From an uncultured Lachnospiraceae bacterium (lineage in GTDB: Bacteria; Bacillota; Clostridia; Lachnospirales; Lachnospiraceae), in NCBI GenBank assembly GCA_910585895.1, contig CAJUHY010000045.1:8763-21763 (forward strand): a DNA stretch of 13,001 nt, read 5' to 3'. The notes beneath the pieces were generated by a model, which did no database searches, was not told the DNA's origin, and saw only the letters and a list, made by a program, of their open reading frames with translations. Every line of letters begins with the position of its first letter. Within the stretch, counting starts at the first letter, position 1. Shown here one piece after another: positions 1 to 8,600 of the stretch. The position numbers and the translations under genes were made by a program.

Positions 1-503
1 GCACTGGGTTGGGCAGATGGAGACAGTTTACGATTCCCAATTACCGGTTGATGGAGGTGTTGATGGAGGCGTGCCGCACGAAATCTACAGAGGAAATCCT
101 CAATCTCTCAGATGTAAAAGAGCGGATAGAGGTATATATGGAACAGACTGAGAAGTTCAAAGAAATGGTAAAGAAATATACCAGAGTAGATGGAAATGTC
201 ATTATTTCTGACTTACGAGGTGTAGACCCCATTTACACTGGCAATCGTTTTATGATTTACAGCATGTATCCGGAACAGAATATTTCCGCATGGATTGTAA
301 GCGGGCGCGGCGGTCAGGGATGTTCTGCCGCAGTGGGTTATAGCATTCTGAACAGGACATGCGAAGTCAATGTGGGGAGTCTGATGCTTAAGTATAATGG
401 CGGCGGACACAAGAAAGTTGGGACTTGCCAGTTTACAGATGATACCATGGAGACAGAACTTCCGAAGATGTTGGCAGAACTCTGTGAGATGGCGAATAAA
501 TAG
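1..503 (+). CDS. DHH-family phosphoesterase (exopolyphosphatase-like), C-terminal part
   Basis: The frame is already open at the left edge, so this is the 3' part of a longer gene; the TTG at position 9 is internal, not a real start. The visible 165 or so residues carry the DHHA1 substrate-binding half: a VSGRGGQG-type strand-loop near the middle and the diagnostic glycine-rich motif YNGGGHKKVGTCQF about 35 residues before the end. In DHH/DHHA1 proteins this GGGH loop binds the phosphate of the substrate, while the metal-binding DHH half would lie to the left of the window. Family members hydrolyse small phosphodiesters (nanoRNA, pAp, cyclic dinucleotides) or polyphosphate in the cytoplasm; the sequence here does not decide which. 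The gene ends in TAA and is followed after 45 bases by the chemoreceptor gene. No terminator lies between, so read-through is possible. Family assignment is fairly sure; substrate is not. Confidence 0.75.
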   Translation, partial: TGLGRWRQFTIPNYRLMEVLMEACRTKSTEEILNLSDVKERIEVYMEQTEKFKEMVKKYTRVDGNVIISDLRGVDPIYTGNRFMIYSMYPEQNISAWIVSGRGGQGCSAAVGYSILNRTCEVNVGSLMLKYNGGGHKKVGTCQFTDDTMETELPKMLAELCEMANK

Positions 504-548
504 GGGCGATTTCATAATTAAAATATTAAAAAGCGGAGGAATCAAAAG

Positions 549-2222
549 ATGAATAGGAAACAGATGCCGAAGGGCAGAAAGCGAAGGAATTTTGGAGGTA
601 TTGGACTGAAAGTCGGTCTTGTTGTGGCTGTCATGCAGATAATTGCTGTTGTTCTGGTGTTGTCTGTTTGTGTTAGTGTATTTAATGCTATGGCTGACAG
701 AATGTTGAGAGACCGCTGTACGAATGGCACGAATATGTTGGCGCATGAGCTTAGCAGAGTGCCCGATGGTACGGATATGAATCAGATGTTGGACGAACTG
801 AAAAGTCTTATGAGATGTGAGTTTACGATTTTCGAGGGTGATATGCGTAAATACAGCACAGTGATGCAGGATGGCGAGCGTGTGGTAGGTACGCCGCTGG
901 CTCCTGAACTGAGCGCTATCGTGATTGAGCAGGAAACAGCATATGTGGGTCAGGCTGAGATTGCCGGGAACACGTACCTATGTTCTTACGTCCCCACAAA
1001 AGGGGATGACGGAAAAGTCAATGGGCTGATTTTTGCCGGTATCTCTGAGGAAACCGTTGAGGAGGAGAAAGCCACTGGCGTTAGATTGTCCATGACTGTA
1101 GGGGCTGTTGCTATTTTCTTATCTATCATATTGCTTGCCATTTATCTGCGGCTGCGGGTATCTGTTCCTCTCAGTAAGATTACTAAGATGGCAGAGGATT
1201 TGGAAGCTGGTGATTTGGGAATCAGCAGTGGTGTGGAGATAAAGGCTGGTATTCGTTCTAATGATGAAATAGGAATGCTTGGTCGAATCTTTGAGGATAC
1301 AATACTCCGTATGAGGATTTATATCGGGGAGATAGGAGATGTGCTTGGTTCTATTGCTGACGGCAATCTTACCCATGATGCCATCGAAGAATATCTGGGA
1401 GATTTCCAGTCCATCAAGAAATCTTTAGACAGCATCCAGGGACAGATGAATAATACCATGGGGCAGATTACAGCCAGCGCTGGACAGATTTCCGTAGGTT
1501 CTGACCAGGTGTCCAGCAGTGCGCAGGTGCTTGCCCAGGGAGCTACCCAGCAGGCTAGTGCTGTATCACAGATAACAGCTACGGTTGCTGACATATCTGA
1601 GAACTCCAAGAAGACATCCGAGGCGACTGCAGAGGCAGGTGAGTATGTTGAGAAAGCAGGAGCTCAATTGGGAATCAGCATGGAACATGTCAAGGAACTG
1701 AATACGGCGATGGAAGAAATATCCGATTCCTCGCAGAAAATCAGCACGATTATTTCTACAATTGAGAATATTGCGTTCCAGACCAATATTCTTGCCTTGA
1801 ATGCTTCTGTGGAGGCGGCTCGTGTGGGCACAGCAGGCAAGGGATTTGCAGTGGTGGCTGAGGAAGTCAGCAGCCTGGCAGCCAAATCCGATGAAGCTGC
1901 CAAAGCAACCAAAGAACTGATAGAAAGTTCTATCCATGCTGTCAACAAGGGAAGCCAGACTGTGAGCGATGTTACTGACTCGTTAAACCAGACGGCTCAT
2001 CATGCAGGAAACGTAACTTCTCACATGAGCATAGTTGTGGAAGCTGTGGAGAAACAGACTGTAGCGCTTGCACAGCTTACTGAGGGTATGAATCAGATTT
2101 CTGCTGTTGTTCAGACGAATTCTGCGACCAGTGAAGAATGTGCTGCTGCCAGTGAGGAACTTTCCTCTCAGGCAAGCTTGCTGAAGAATCTGATGAATTC
2201 TTTCAAATTGAAGCGTCGATAG
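549..2222 (+). CDS. Methyl-accepting chemotaxis protein
   Basis: A transmembrane chemoreceptor of 557 residues that would signal through CheW/CheA. Order of parts: basic cytoplasmic N-terminus (1-18), membrane helix 1 (about 20-46), an extracellular ligand domain of single-Cache type (about 47-175, with the typical strand ending NGLIFAGI), membrane helix 2 (about 179-201), HAMP (about 203-256), a second HAMP-like linker (about 262-298, SIADGNLT...YLGDF), then the helical signalling domain. The kinase-control tip is at 406-452 (IENIAFQTNILALNAS, VEAARVGTAGKGFAVVAEEV). The usual tip tract AGEAG or AGEHG reads VGTAG here. Flanking Gln/Glu-rich heptads offer methylation sites; there is no clear C-terminal CheR-tethering pentapeptide (it ends KLKRR). 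The start is well set: GCGGAGGA at 533-540 sits 8 bases before ATG 549. A strong terminator follows directly. The ligand cannot be told from sequence. Confidence 0.95.
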   Translation: MNRKQMPKGRKRRNFGGIGLKVGLVVAVMQIIAVVLVLSVCVSVFNAMADRMLRDRCTNGTNMLAHELSRVPDGTDMNQMLDELKSLMRCEFTIFEGDMRKYSTVMQDGERVVGTPLAPELSAIVIEQETAYVGQAEIAGNTYLCSYVPTKGDDGKVNGLIFAGISEETVEEEKATGVRLSMTVGAVAIFLSIILLAIYLRLRVSVPLSKITKMAEDLEAGDLGISSGVEIKAGIRSNDEIGMLGRIFEDTILRMRIYIGEIGDVLGSIADGNLTHDAIEEYLGDFQSIKKSLDSIQGQMNNTMGQITASAGQISVGSDQVSSSAQVLAQGATQQASAVSQITATVADISENSKKTSEATAEAGEYVEKAGAQLGISMEHVKELNTAMEEISDSSQKISTIISTIENIAFQTNILALNASVEAARVGTAGKGFAVVAEEVSSLAAKSDEAAKATKELIESSIHAVNKGSQTVSDVTDSLNQTAHHAGNVTSHMSIVVEAVEKQTVALAQLTEGMNQISAVVQTNSATSEECAAASEELSSQASLLKNLMNSFKLKRR

Positions 2223-2250
2223 GGATAGAATCTCCTACAAAGAGAAAAAG

Positions 2251-2292
2251 CCGTTGCCAAGGCAGAAATATCTGTCTTGGCAACGGTTTTTT
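2251..2292 (+). terminator. Rho-independent terminator of the chemoreceptor gene
   Basis: Two 16-base arms (2251-2266 CCGTTGCCAAGGCAGA and 2271-2286) pair fully with only one G-U wobble, enclosing the 4-base loop AATA, and run straight into six T (2287-2292). A short A run precedes the stem at 2245-2249. It starts 28 bases after the MCP stop. Confidence 0.95.
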
Positions 2293-2301
2293 AGAATTTA
2301 G

Positions 2302-2709
2302 AAAAGAAGAGGAAGAATCTCCGTACCGGACCTGAAAAATCTGGAAATATTCTGGAATCAGATTATGATGGAACATGCTCAGTTTATTCGGGGACTGTTG
2401 AATCCGACAGAGTGTGAACTGATAGAAACAGCCAATACATTTGCCGGGGACTATTGCGATTTATTAGAAGAGGCGAAGGAACAGGACAGGAAAGCAATGA
2501 ATGCCCTGACAACAAAAACTTTAGAGATAACGAAACAGTATCAGCAGTTTAAGACAGCGGGAACACAGGGAATCACTGGCTGTGAGATACGCTCTATTAT
2601 TCTTCCGCTTTTAGCAGATCATGTGCTCCGTGAAGCAAATCACTATCTGCGGATTCTGGAATATGCGCAGGAAGGAGGGGGAACGCATGGAGTTATGCAG
2701 TTATCCTAA
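2302..2709 (+). pseudogene. DUF2935 protein, orphan C-terminal half
   Basis: From about 2353 the frame reads FWNQIMMEHAQFIRGLLNPTE, the signature opening of the second DUF2935 repeat, and continues with LIETAN...F, a helix with TKTLEITKQY, and the closing block IRSIILPLLADHVLREANHYLRIL. DUF2935 proteins known to me are about 260-280 residues with two such helical repeats. Here the first repeat is absent: the frame is closed upstream by a TAG at 2299-2301, directly against the preceding terminator. The first ATG (2365) lies inside the conserved FWNQIMMEH motif and has no clear ribosome binding site, so it is unlikely to be a native start. I read it as a 5'-deleted remnant. The histidine- and glutamate-containing helices (MMEHA, DHVLREANHY) resemble a ferritin-like or DinB-like bundle, but the family's function is unknown. 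It could still be expressed as a 114-residue protein. Confidence 0.65.
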
Positions 2710-2731
2710 AACTGGAAATGTCAGGACTTAA

Positions 2732-2896
2732 TTTAAATTCTTTTTTCCAGACAGAATTATCCGGGCTGTCTTGCAATTTTTGTCCTTATGCGGTATCTTT
2801 ATGGTAATCTGGTTTTGTTTCTTTCTGTTTAACCGCAAGGAAGCAAAAAGGTTCAACCAAAGGCTGAAAGAACTGGAACGAGGGTACAAAGGCTGA
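2732..2896 (+). other. Open stretch for a short membrane peptide, possibly a gene remnant
   Basis: One frame is open from the TAA at 2729-2731 to a TGA at 2894-2896. Its translation has a hydrophobic helix (LQFLSLCGIFMVIWFCFFLF) followed by a charged amphipathic tail (NRKEAKRFNQRLKELERGYKG), a pattern typical of a genuine small membrane protein or the end of one. There is no good start: in-frame candidates are TTG 2771 and ATG 2801, and neither has a Shine-Dalgarno sequence. It lies between the DUF2935 remnant and the zinc-finger gene, ending 31 bases before the latter. I do not recognise it; it may be debris of a deleted gene. Confidence 0.25.
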
Positions 2897-2927
2897 ATAT
2901 TTTATAGAAAAGAAGGGTGATATATTT

Positions 2928-4112
2928 ATGAAAAATGAGCATAGAACGGTAGACTTGAATGCATATATTGAGAATGTCAATTGCGAAATTAAAAATGTTG
3001 AGGATGGTAAACAATTAATATTCTCTTTTAGCAATGTTAGCCAGGAAATAATTACTGCAATAAAATTGAAATGTTTATGCTTCGATAGTTTTGATGACAG
3101 GATTGAATTTGGCAATGAAGATTTTTTGGAAGTAAAGAAAGCAGATTTAAATGTTAAACCGGCAAAAACAGTTGGTTTTGCAGTAGATATTAAGCAATGC
3201 GACCTGCAAAGAACAGAAGTTGAGGTTCTTCAGATTGTGTATATTAATGGAGAAAGAGTTGCTCCTATGGAGGAGCATATTATTGAATACGATATTGGCG
3301 TTTTAAGTTCCTCAGGTTCTGCAAATGACCATACGGAAAGCGATATGTTGTCGTATATGAAAGAAAAAAACGACAAAGCAATCTATTTTCCGCAAGAACA
3401 TTCTGCCGGATGGATATGTTCATGCGGCAGATTAAATAAAACTAGTAGTCTTCAATGTGTGTCCTGTGGATATGGTAAATATAATAATTTTGAAGATTTT
3501 AACGAAGAAAATATTGAGCAGAAGTTGAGTGAACGTTTCTTGCAGGAAAAAGCAGATGAAGAAAGGAAAAGAGCAGAATTAAAAGCAGAAGCAAAAAGAG
3601 CTGAGAAGAAAAAGAGGGTCATAACCATATCTGTTGCCAGTGCGGTAGCGCTGGTGGTAATTTCTGTTATTCTGTCAATCGTTATTCATAATATCAAGTA
3701 TGGTTTATCGGATGAGGAAAAAGCACAGCATCTTATTGCACAAAATAATTACCAGAAAATTGAGTCATTTATAAATAAATTATATGTTGGATATAGTGAT
3801 TTATCGGAAGAGAGATATCATGATGATAATTATGACTATGAACATCATAGGGAAAATCGCTTGTCAGATGCAGAAAAAGATGCTGACTATTTATTTTCGC
3901 GAGGGATATATCTGGCTTCTATTAGGCTTTATGACACAATAAGAAAACAATATCCTGAAAAATACCATCAGGTATATGATCAGCTGGTAAGTTTGAATGA
4001 AGGGCATAGATATACGGACTATTTAGTGGTTGAAACAATGTATGTAAAAAATCAAAGCTCTTCTGAGATTCGCGAAAGGGAAGGAGATATGGATAGAGCA
4101 ATAGTTTTATAA
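2928..4112 (+). CDS. Zinc-finger membrane protein, N-terminal part (frameshifted before its MORN-like repeat)
   Basis: This 394-residue frame holds a beta-rich N-terminal domain (about 1-125), a RanBP2/NZF-like zinc finger at 162-180 (WICSCGRLN...CVSC; ligands C164, C166, C177, C180, with the typical W162 and N170), a long Lys/Glu-rich coiled segment (about 192-230), one membrane helix (231-254) and an alpha-helical extracellular segment to about residue 390. The finger's first Cys pair is C-x-C. ATG 2928 is preceded by AAGGGTG about 11 bases upstream. The frame stops at TAA 4110-4112, but coding similarity continues in the next frame (see 4113-4623): dropping one T from the T4 run at 4105-4108 would give IVYNDGSIQYIGEVKNGKASGYG, joining the helical region to a MORN-like repeat. 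I therefore treat 2928-4623 as one gene of roughly 564 residues with a one-base insertion, either real decay or a sequence error. Function unknown; topology suggests a cytoplasmic finger and an outer MORN end, or an envelope scaffold. Confidence 0.6.
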   Translation: MKNEHRTVDLNAYIENVNCEIKNVEDGKQLIFSFSNVSQEIITAIKLKCLCFDSFDDRIEFGNEDFLEVKKADLNVKPAKTVGFAVDIKQCDLQRTEVEVLQIVYINGERVAPMEEHIIEYDIGVLSSSGSANDHTESDMLSYMKEKNDKAIYFPQEHSAGWICSCGRLNKTSSLQCVSCGYGKYNNFEDFNEENIEQKLSERFLQEKADEERKRAELKAEAKRAEKKKRVITISVASAVALVVISVILSIVIHNIKYGLSDEEKAQHLIAQNNYQKIESFINKLYVGYSDLSEERYHDDNYDYEHHRENRLSDAEKDADYLFSRGIYLASIRLYDTIRKQYPEKYHQVYDQLVSLNEGHRYTDYLVVETMYVKNQSSSEIREREGDMDRAIVL

Positions 4113-4623
4113 TGATGGAAGCATTCAGTATATAGGTGAGGTAAAAAACGGAAAAGCAAGCGGCTATGGAATGGCCTGGTATCCCTTGGAAAATGATAAT
4201 GGAACTTGTTGTAAAGGACAATTTGATGGCGGGCAATTTAAAAGTGGTGAGTCGTATGACATCGACGGAAACAAAATGAGCGCAAGTGAATTGAGAAACA
4301 TTTCATTTGCAGGAGAGTTTGTTATGGTACATAGGGCAGACAGTTCAAGGTCGAGTGAAAAAATAGCACAACGTAACCAGAAAAATGAGGACATAAATTT
4401 ATCAAAAGCTTGTGCAGCTGTGGAAACATATCTAACTGAAGTGCGCAAGAAGCAATCTTCAATAACGAATATTACATGGATAGATATACCAGAGGTTATA
4501 GGGGAGTATTACTATTTTTCCTGCACGGTTGAGGAAGCTGGTTTGACAAGAAATGGAACAATAACGGTGGAAAAGGGCAGTAATGGAACATTTAAAGCGA
4601 CAGGTTTAGTGTTTGATGAATAG
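4113..4623 (+). pseudogene. C-terminal part of the zinc-finger membrane protein (MORN-like repeat and tail), out of frame
   Basis: Read in the frame of the ATG at 4171, coding sense extends upstream to about 4105: YNDGSIQYIGEVKNGKASGYG is a MORN-type repeat (Y-x-G-spaced glycines, GxGxG turn), followed by a second looser repeat (CCKGQFDGGQFKSGESYD). The remaining 100 residues are a mixed alpha/beta tail without a motif I recognise. The ATG at 4171 sits inside the repeat and has no Shine-Dalgarno sequence, so this is not an independent gene but the end of the preceding one, displaced by one base. The gene is followed by a hairpin terminator at 4671-4717. MORN repeats commonly bind membranes or act as protein-interaction strips; no enzymatic role is suggested. 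Confidence 0.6.
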
Positions 4624-4670
4624 TTCTATAGAAAAAATTAAGAAATCCCTTAGATAAACTGAAAAAACAG

Positions 4671-4717
4671 CGCTCTTGTTTTGGATACAATTATAGTATC
4701 AAAGCAAGGGCGTTTAT
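4671..4717 (+). terminator. Hairpin terminator, probably bidirectional
   Basis: Arms CGCTCTTGTTTTGGATAC (4671-4688) and GTATCAAAGCAAGGGCG (4696-4712) pair with two G-U wobbles and one bulged G, loop about 7 bases. A run of six A precedes it (4662-4667) and TTTATT follows, so it could stop transcription from either side. The next gene begins only about 20 bases further on. Confidence 0.7.
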
Positions 4718-4732
4718 TGCTCTGCAGACCGC

Positions 4733-5476
4733 TTGTGCTTGAAGAATGCACACGGCGCAATTTTATTTACAGGGATATTACTCTTAGCGGCGGTATCTCT
4801 CAGCAGCTTTTTATGGTTTGATTTTGGTAATACAGTAAAAAAGGACAGTGTTTTAGAATTGCTGCCCATTGCCGTTGTACAGGATGGATTGCAGAAAAAC
4901 AATGAAATCAGCAAAGATGTAACGAAAACTTCTAAAGGCGGCACGTGGAATTTAATGCTTGTCAATAAAGAAAATCCAATTCCGGAGAATTATGATGTCA
5001 ATCTGGTTGAGGTAGAGGGCGGAGAACGTGTGGACGAGCGTATTTACGAGCCTCTTATGGAAATGCTCAATGCTGCAAGAGAAGGGAACTTGGGAGAGCT
5101 GCCGATGGTGGTATCTGGCTATCGGACACAGGAAAAACAGCAGAGCCTGTATGATGAAAAGATTGCCAAATTTAAACAAGAAGAATGTTCAGACAATGAA
5201 GCTGTAGAGCAGGCAAAACAATGGGTTGCGGTGCCTGGCTACAGCGAGCATCAGCTTGGTTTTGCCGTGGATATCAATGGGGCAACCTATGATGTTTATT
5301 TATGGCTGCAGCAAAATAGTTATAAATATGGTTTTATCTTCCGCTATCCCGGCAGTAAAACAGGCATAACCGGAACGGCAGAAGAAGTGTGGCATTACAG
5401 ATATGTGGGACAAGAAGCGGCGAAAGAAATTTACGAAAGAGGAATTTGTCTGGAAGAATATCTTGAGGATTTATAA
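4733..5476 (+). CDS. M15-family D-alanyl-D-alanine carboxypeptidase (VanY-like), membrane anchored
   Basis: A 247-residue zinc peptidase predicted to trim the terminal D-Ala from peptidoglycan stem peptides at the outer face of the membrane. One hydrophobic anchor (about 8-29, ILFTGILLLAAVSLSSFLWF) is followed by a linker and the VanY core: WNLMLVN at 72-78, SGYR at 128-131 (R131 binds substrate carboxylate), SEHQLGFAVD at 171-180 (zinc ligands H173 and D180), and EEVWHYRYVG at 217-226 (catalytic E218, third zinc ligand H221). All key residues are present, so the enzyme should be active. The start is uncertain: TTG at 4733 or 4739, neither with a Shine-Dalgarno sequence, and the terminator hairpin ends only 21 bases upstream; the frame is open back to a TAG at 4694-4696. 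The extreme N-terminus may have been altered. No vanR/S/H/A/X genes are near, so there is no reason to call a resistance cluster; a housekeeping wall-remodelling role is likelier. Confidence 0.88.
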   Translation: MCLKNAHGAILFTGILLLAAVSLSSFLWFDFGNTVKKDSVLELLPIAVVQDGLQKNNEISKDVTKTSKGGTWNLMLVNKENPIPENYDVNLVEVEGGERVDERIYEPLMEMLNAAREGNLGELPMVVSGYRTQEKQQSLYDEKIAKFKQEECSDNEAVEQAKQWVAVPGYSEHQLGFAVDINGATYDVYLWLQQNSYKYGFIFRYPGSKTGITGTAEEVWHYRYVGQEAAKEIYERGICLEEYLEDL

Positions 5477-5641
5477 ACAGGGAAATGCAAAATCTTGTTC
5501 TTTTGAGACTTCTTCCCCATTCTATAATATCGGCTGTTATAAAAAATGAGCAAACTCAGAAATTGTTCCCTGTTGTGAAATGCAGTAATCTGTGCTACCA
5601 TGAATTAGTAAAACAAAATACATATTAGGATGGAAGATACG

Positions 5642-8600
5642 ATGAAGAATTTACGGAAATTAGCGGGAATTTCAATTCTATGTATACTCATTTTCATGGT
5701 AATCGCGTTGCTGCGGTTTCAGCAGCAGGAATCAGATTTTACTTTGCTGCCGAATCAGTTTGAGCATGATTTTAATGAGGACTGGGAAATGGCTACTCTC
5801 GAAGATAGGGAAATTTCGTGGAGGGATATGGCTGGGGACAAGATACCTGAATGGGATAAATATACCCTGACAAAAGAGTTCCAGAATGTCAAGCTGCCCT
5901 ATATCGGAAGCGCCAGCAATGCCGGCAAAACGCTTGTCTTTAAAAAAATGCTTCCCCAGGATTATGCAGGGCTTACGATGAATTTTTTTTCAACAGACGC
6001 CAGAGTGTGTGTGACTCTGAATGGGGAGGAGATTTATCAATATGGGATAGAAAATGAGAGTTCCCAGGAACTGGCTGGAAAAATTGAACATTTTGTGGAT
6101 ATTCCTATCGTATTTAAGGAAAGCGAATTGTGGCTTATATTGTTCCCTATGTCTGAAGAGGCAGTCCCGGGTTTTAATGAAGCCAAGGTTGAGACGCGGG
6201 ATTTGGTATTGATTGGACTGGTTGGAAATAATATCGTTGATATAGGGTGCTGTCTGCTGATAATACTGATGACTATTATTATGTTTGTGCTTGCACTGAT
6301 ACGCCACTATACCCATCAGCCAGTAAGAGGGGAGTTTTTCTTAGGTCTGGCTGGGATGGTTACAGGAGTGTATTATTTCATCGGAACAGATACGCTGAAT
6401 ATTTTTTATAATATACAGGAAGCATATGAGATTCAGGAATATTTGATATTGCTGCTTCCGTTGTTTTTAACGTTGTATTTTGAACGGAATCTGCGTACAG
6501 TATATCCGAAGCGTTTTTCCTGGTTGTTATGCGGTGCAATCATAAATGCAGTGGTACAGATTTTCCTGCAGGCGGTGCATGCGCAGGAACTCGAAGATAT
6601 GACGAACATATCTGCTGCTGCAATAGCTGTGGTCTGCGTGGTTGCGATAGTGAGCCTGATACAGTATGATTACAAAAACAAAAGTTATCAGACTGTGCTT
6701 TCAGTATTGTCCATGGTTGTGCTGTTGTCAGGGGAGATTGCCAATGTGATTATGAATATATTTTTTGAAAATGTTTATGGAAATGCAGCCGGTCAATACA
6801 GTATGACAGTGTTCTGCGTTATGATGGCCGTCATGCAGACCTTACAGCTTTCCAAAGAATATCGGGCGAATGCAGAACAAAACGCACGGCTGCTGCAAGA
6901 AAAAGTGAAGGTGGCAAAGCAGCAGAACCTTCAATTGGCTCAGGCCAAAAAAGACGCTGATGCGGCAAGGCAGGAGGCGCTGGAAGCCAATGAGGCCAAA
7001 GGGAAATTCTTAGCGAATATGTCCCATGAGATAAGGACGCCCATCAATGCAGTGCTTGGCATGGATGAAATGATTTTGCGGGAATCCAAGGAGGAAAATA
7101 TAAAAGGGTATGCGATGGATATTTATACGGCCGGTCAAACTTTATTATCTTTGATTAATGACATTTTGGACTTTTCCAAGATTGATTCAGGTAAGATGGA
7201 GCTTGTGCCGGTAGAATATGACGTCAGCAGCCTGATACATGATTTATCCAATATGGCTCTGCAGCGGGTCAGGCAAAAAGAGATAAATTTTGAAGTGGAG
7301 GCAGATGATACAATTCCTTCCCAGCTGTATGGGGATGATGTCCGTATCCGCCAGGTATTGACGAATATCCTTACAAATGCAGTCAAATACACACATGAGG
7401 GAACTGTGTGGTTTCGGGTTCAAGGCCGCAGAGAGGGAGAGATGGCGGTACTCAGATTCGAGGTAGAGGATACAGGGATTGGAATTAAAGAAGAGGATAT
7501 GCCAAAACTTTTAGCGGAATTTGAACGGATTGAAGCAGACCGTAATCGTAATATTGAGGGAACGGGGCTTGGCATGAGCATTACCATACGCTTATTGGAG
7601 TTATTAGACAGCAGACTGCATGTGGAGAGCGTATATGGAAAAGGTTCCAGGTTTTATTTTGAACTGGAGCAGAAAATTATAGATGACACGCCGATTGGCG
7701 ATTTCCAATCCAGAGTGCAGCAGATTGCAGAAAATTACAGCTACAGCACTCAATTCTGCGCGCCGGATGCAGCGGTATTAGTTGTAGATGACAATGCTGT
7801 GAACCGTAAAGTATTCAGAAATCTCCTCAAAGAAACGCAGATTCAGATAACGGAGGCAGCAGGAGGAGCGGAATGTCTTAAATTGGTACAGGAACATCAT
7901 TATGATTTAATTTTCCTCGATCATATGATGCCTGAAATGGATGGGGTAGAAACGCTTCATTGTATGAAAGAACTGTCGGATTATCCATGTCAGGACACAC
8001 CTATCATCGTATTAACTGCTAATGCAGTATCTGGAGCAAAAGATAAGTATCTGGCAGAAGGATTTGATGGTTTTCTTTCCAAACCAATCGTTCCTGAAAA
8101 ACTGGAAAGTATGATAAAAACACATCTGCCGGAAGCTTTGCTGCAGGAAGTTCAGACTGATGGGAGAAATGCAGAGTGCAGTCAGAATGACGAATCAAAA
8201 ACAGGCAATTTGCTGGAAGAACTGCCGCAGGTGGATGGTATTGACTGGGATTATGCCTGGCTGCATCTGCCGGATATGGAATTGCTGGAATACACGGTAA
8301 AAGAATTTTATGCGCAGATTGACTCAGCTGCAGACCATTTGGAACAGGCTTATGAACAGATTACAGATCCACAATGGCTGGAACAGTACCGGATTCAGGT
8401 ACATGCTATGAAAAGCCTTGCGGCAACAATCGGCATTTTTCCTGTATCTGGTCTCGCAAAAATATTGGAATTTGCGGCAAAAGATGGTAAAATAGATGTG
8501 ATTATGTCTGTGACAACCGTATTTTTAGAAGAATGGCGCAGTTACCGCCAGAAATTACAGGGTGTTTTTGGGATAGGAACGGCTGTCCGAAAGGAAGTGA

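Noticed and set aside
213..746. Long minus-strand frame opposite the DHH and MCP genes
   Set aside because: Composition is that of an antisense shadow, it spans two well-supported plus-strand genes, and it has no motif.
4100..4115. Programmed frameshift at the MORN gene break
   Set aside because: No recognised slippery site: the shift needed skips one base in a short T4 run, with no evident stimulatory structure; mutation or sequence error is simpler.
4733..5476. Vancomycin-resistance gene call for the VanY-like peptidase
   Set aside because: No vanRSHAX genes are nearby; VanY-like M15 peptidases are common wall-remodelling enzymes in clostridia.
5477..5629. Riboswitch (for example c-di-GMP type) ahead of the kinase gene
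   Set aside because: None of the conserved core sequences or paired elements of known classes could be found by eye.
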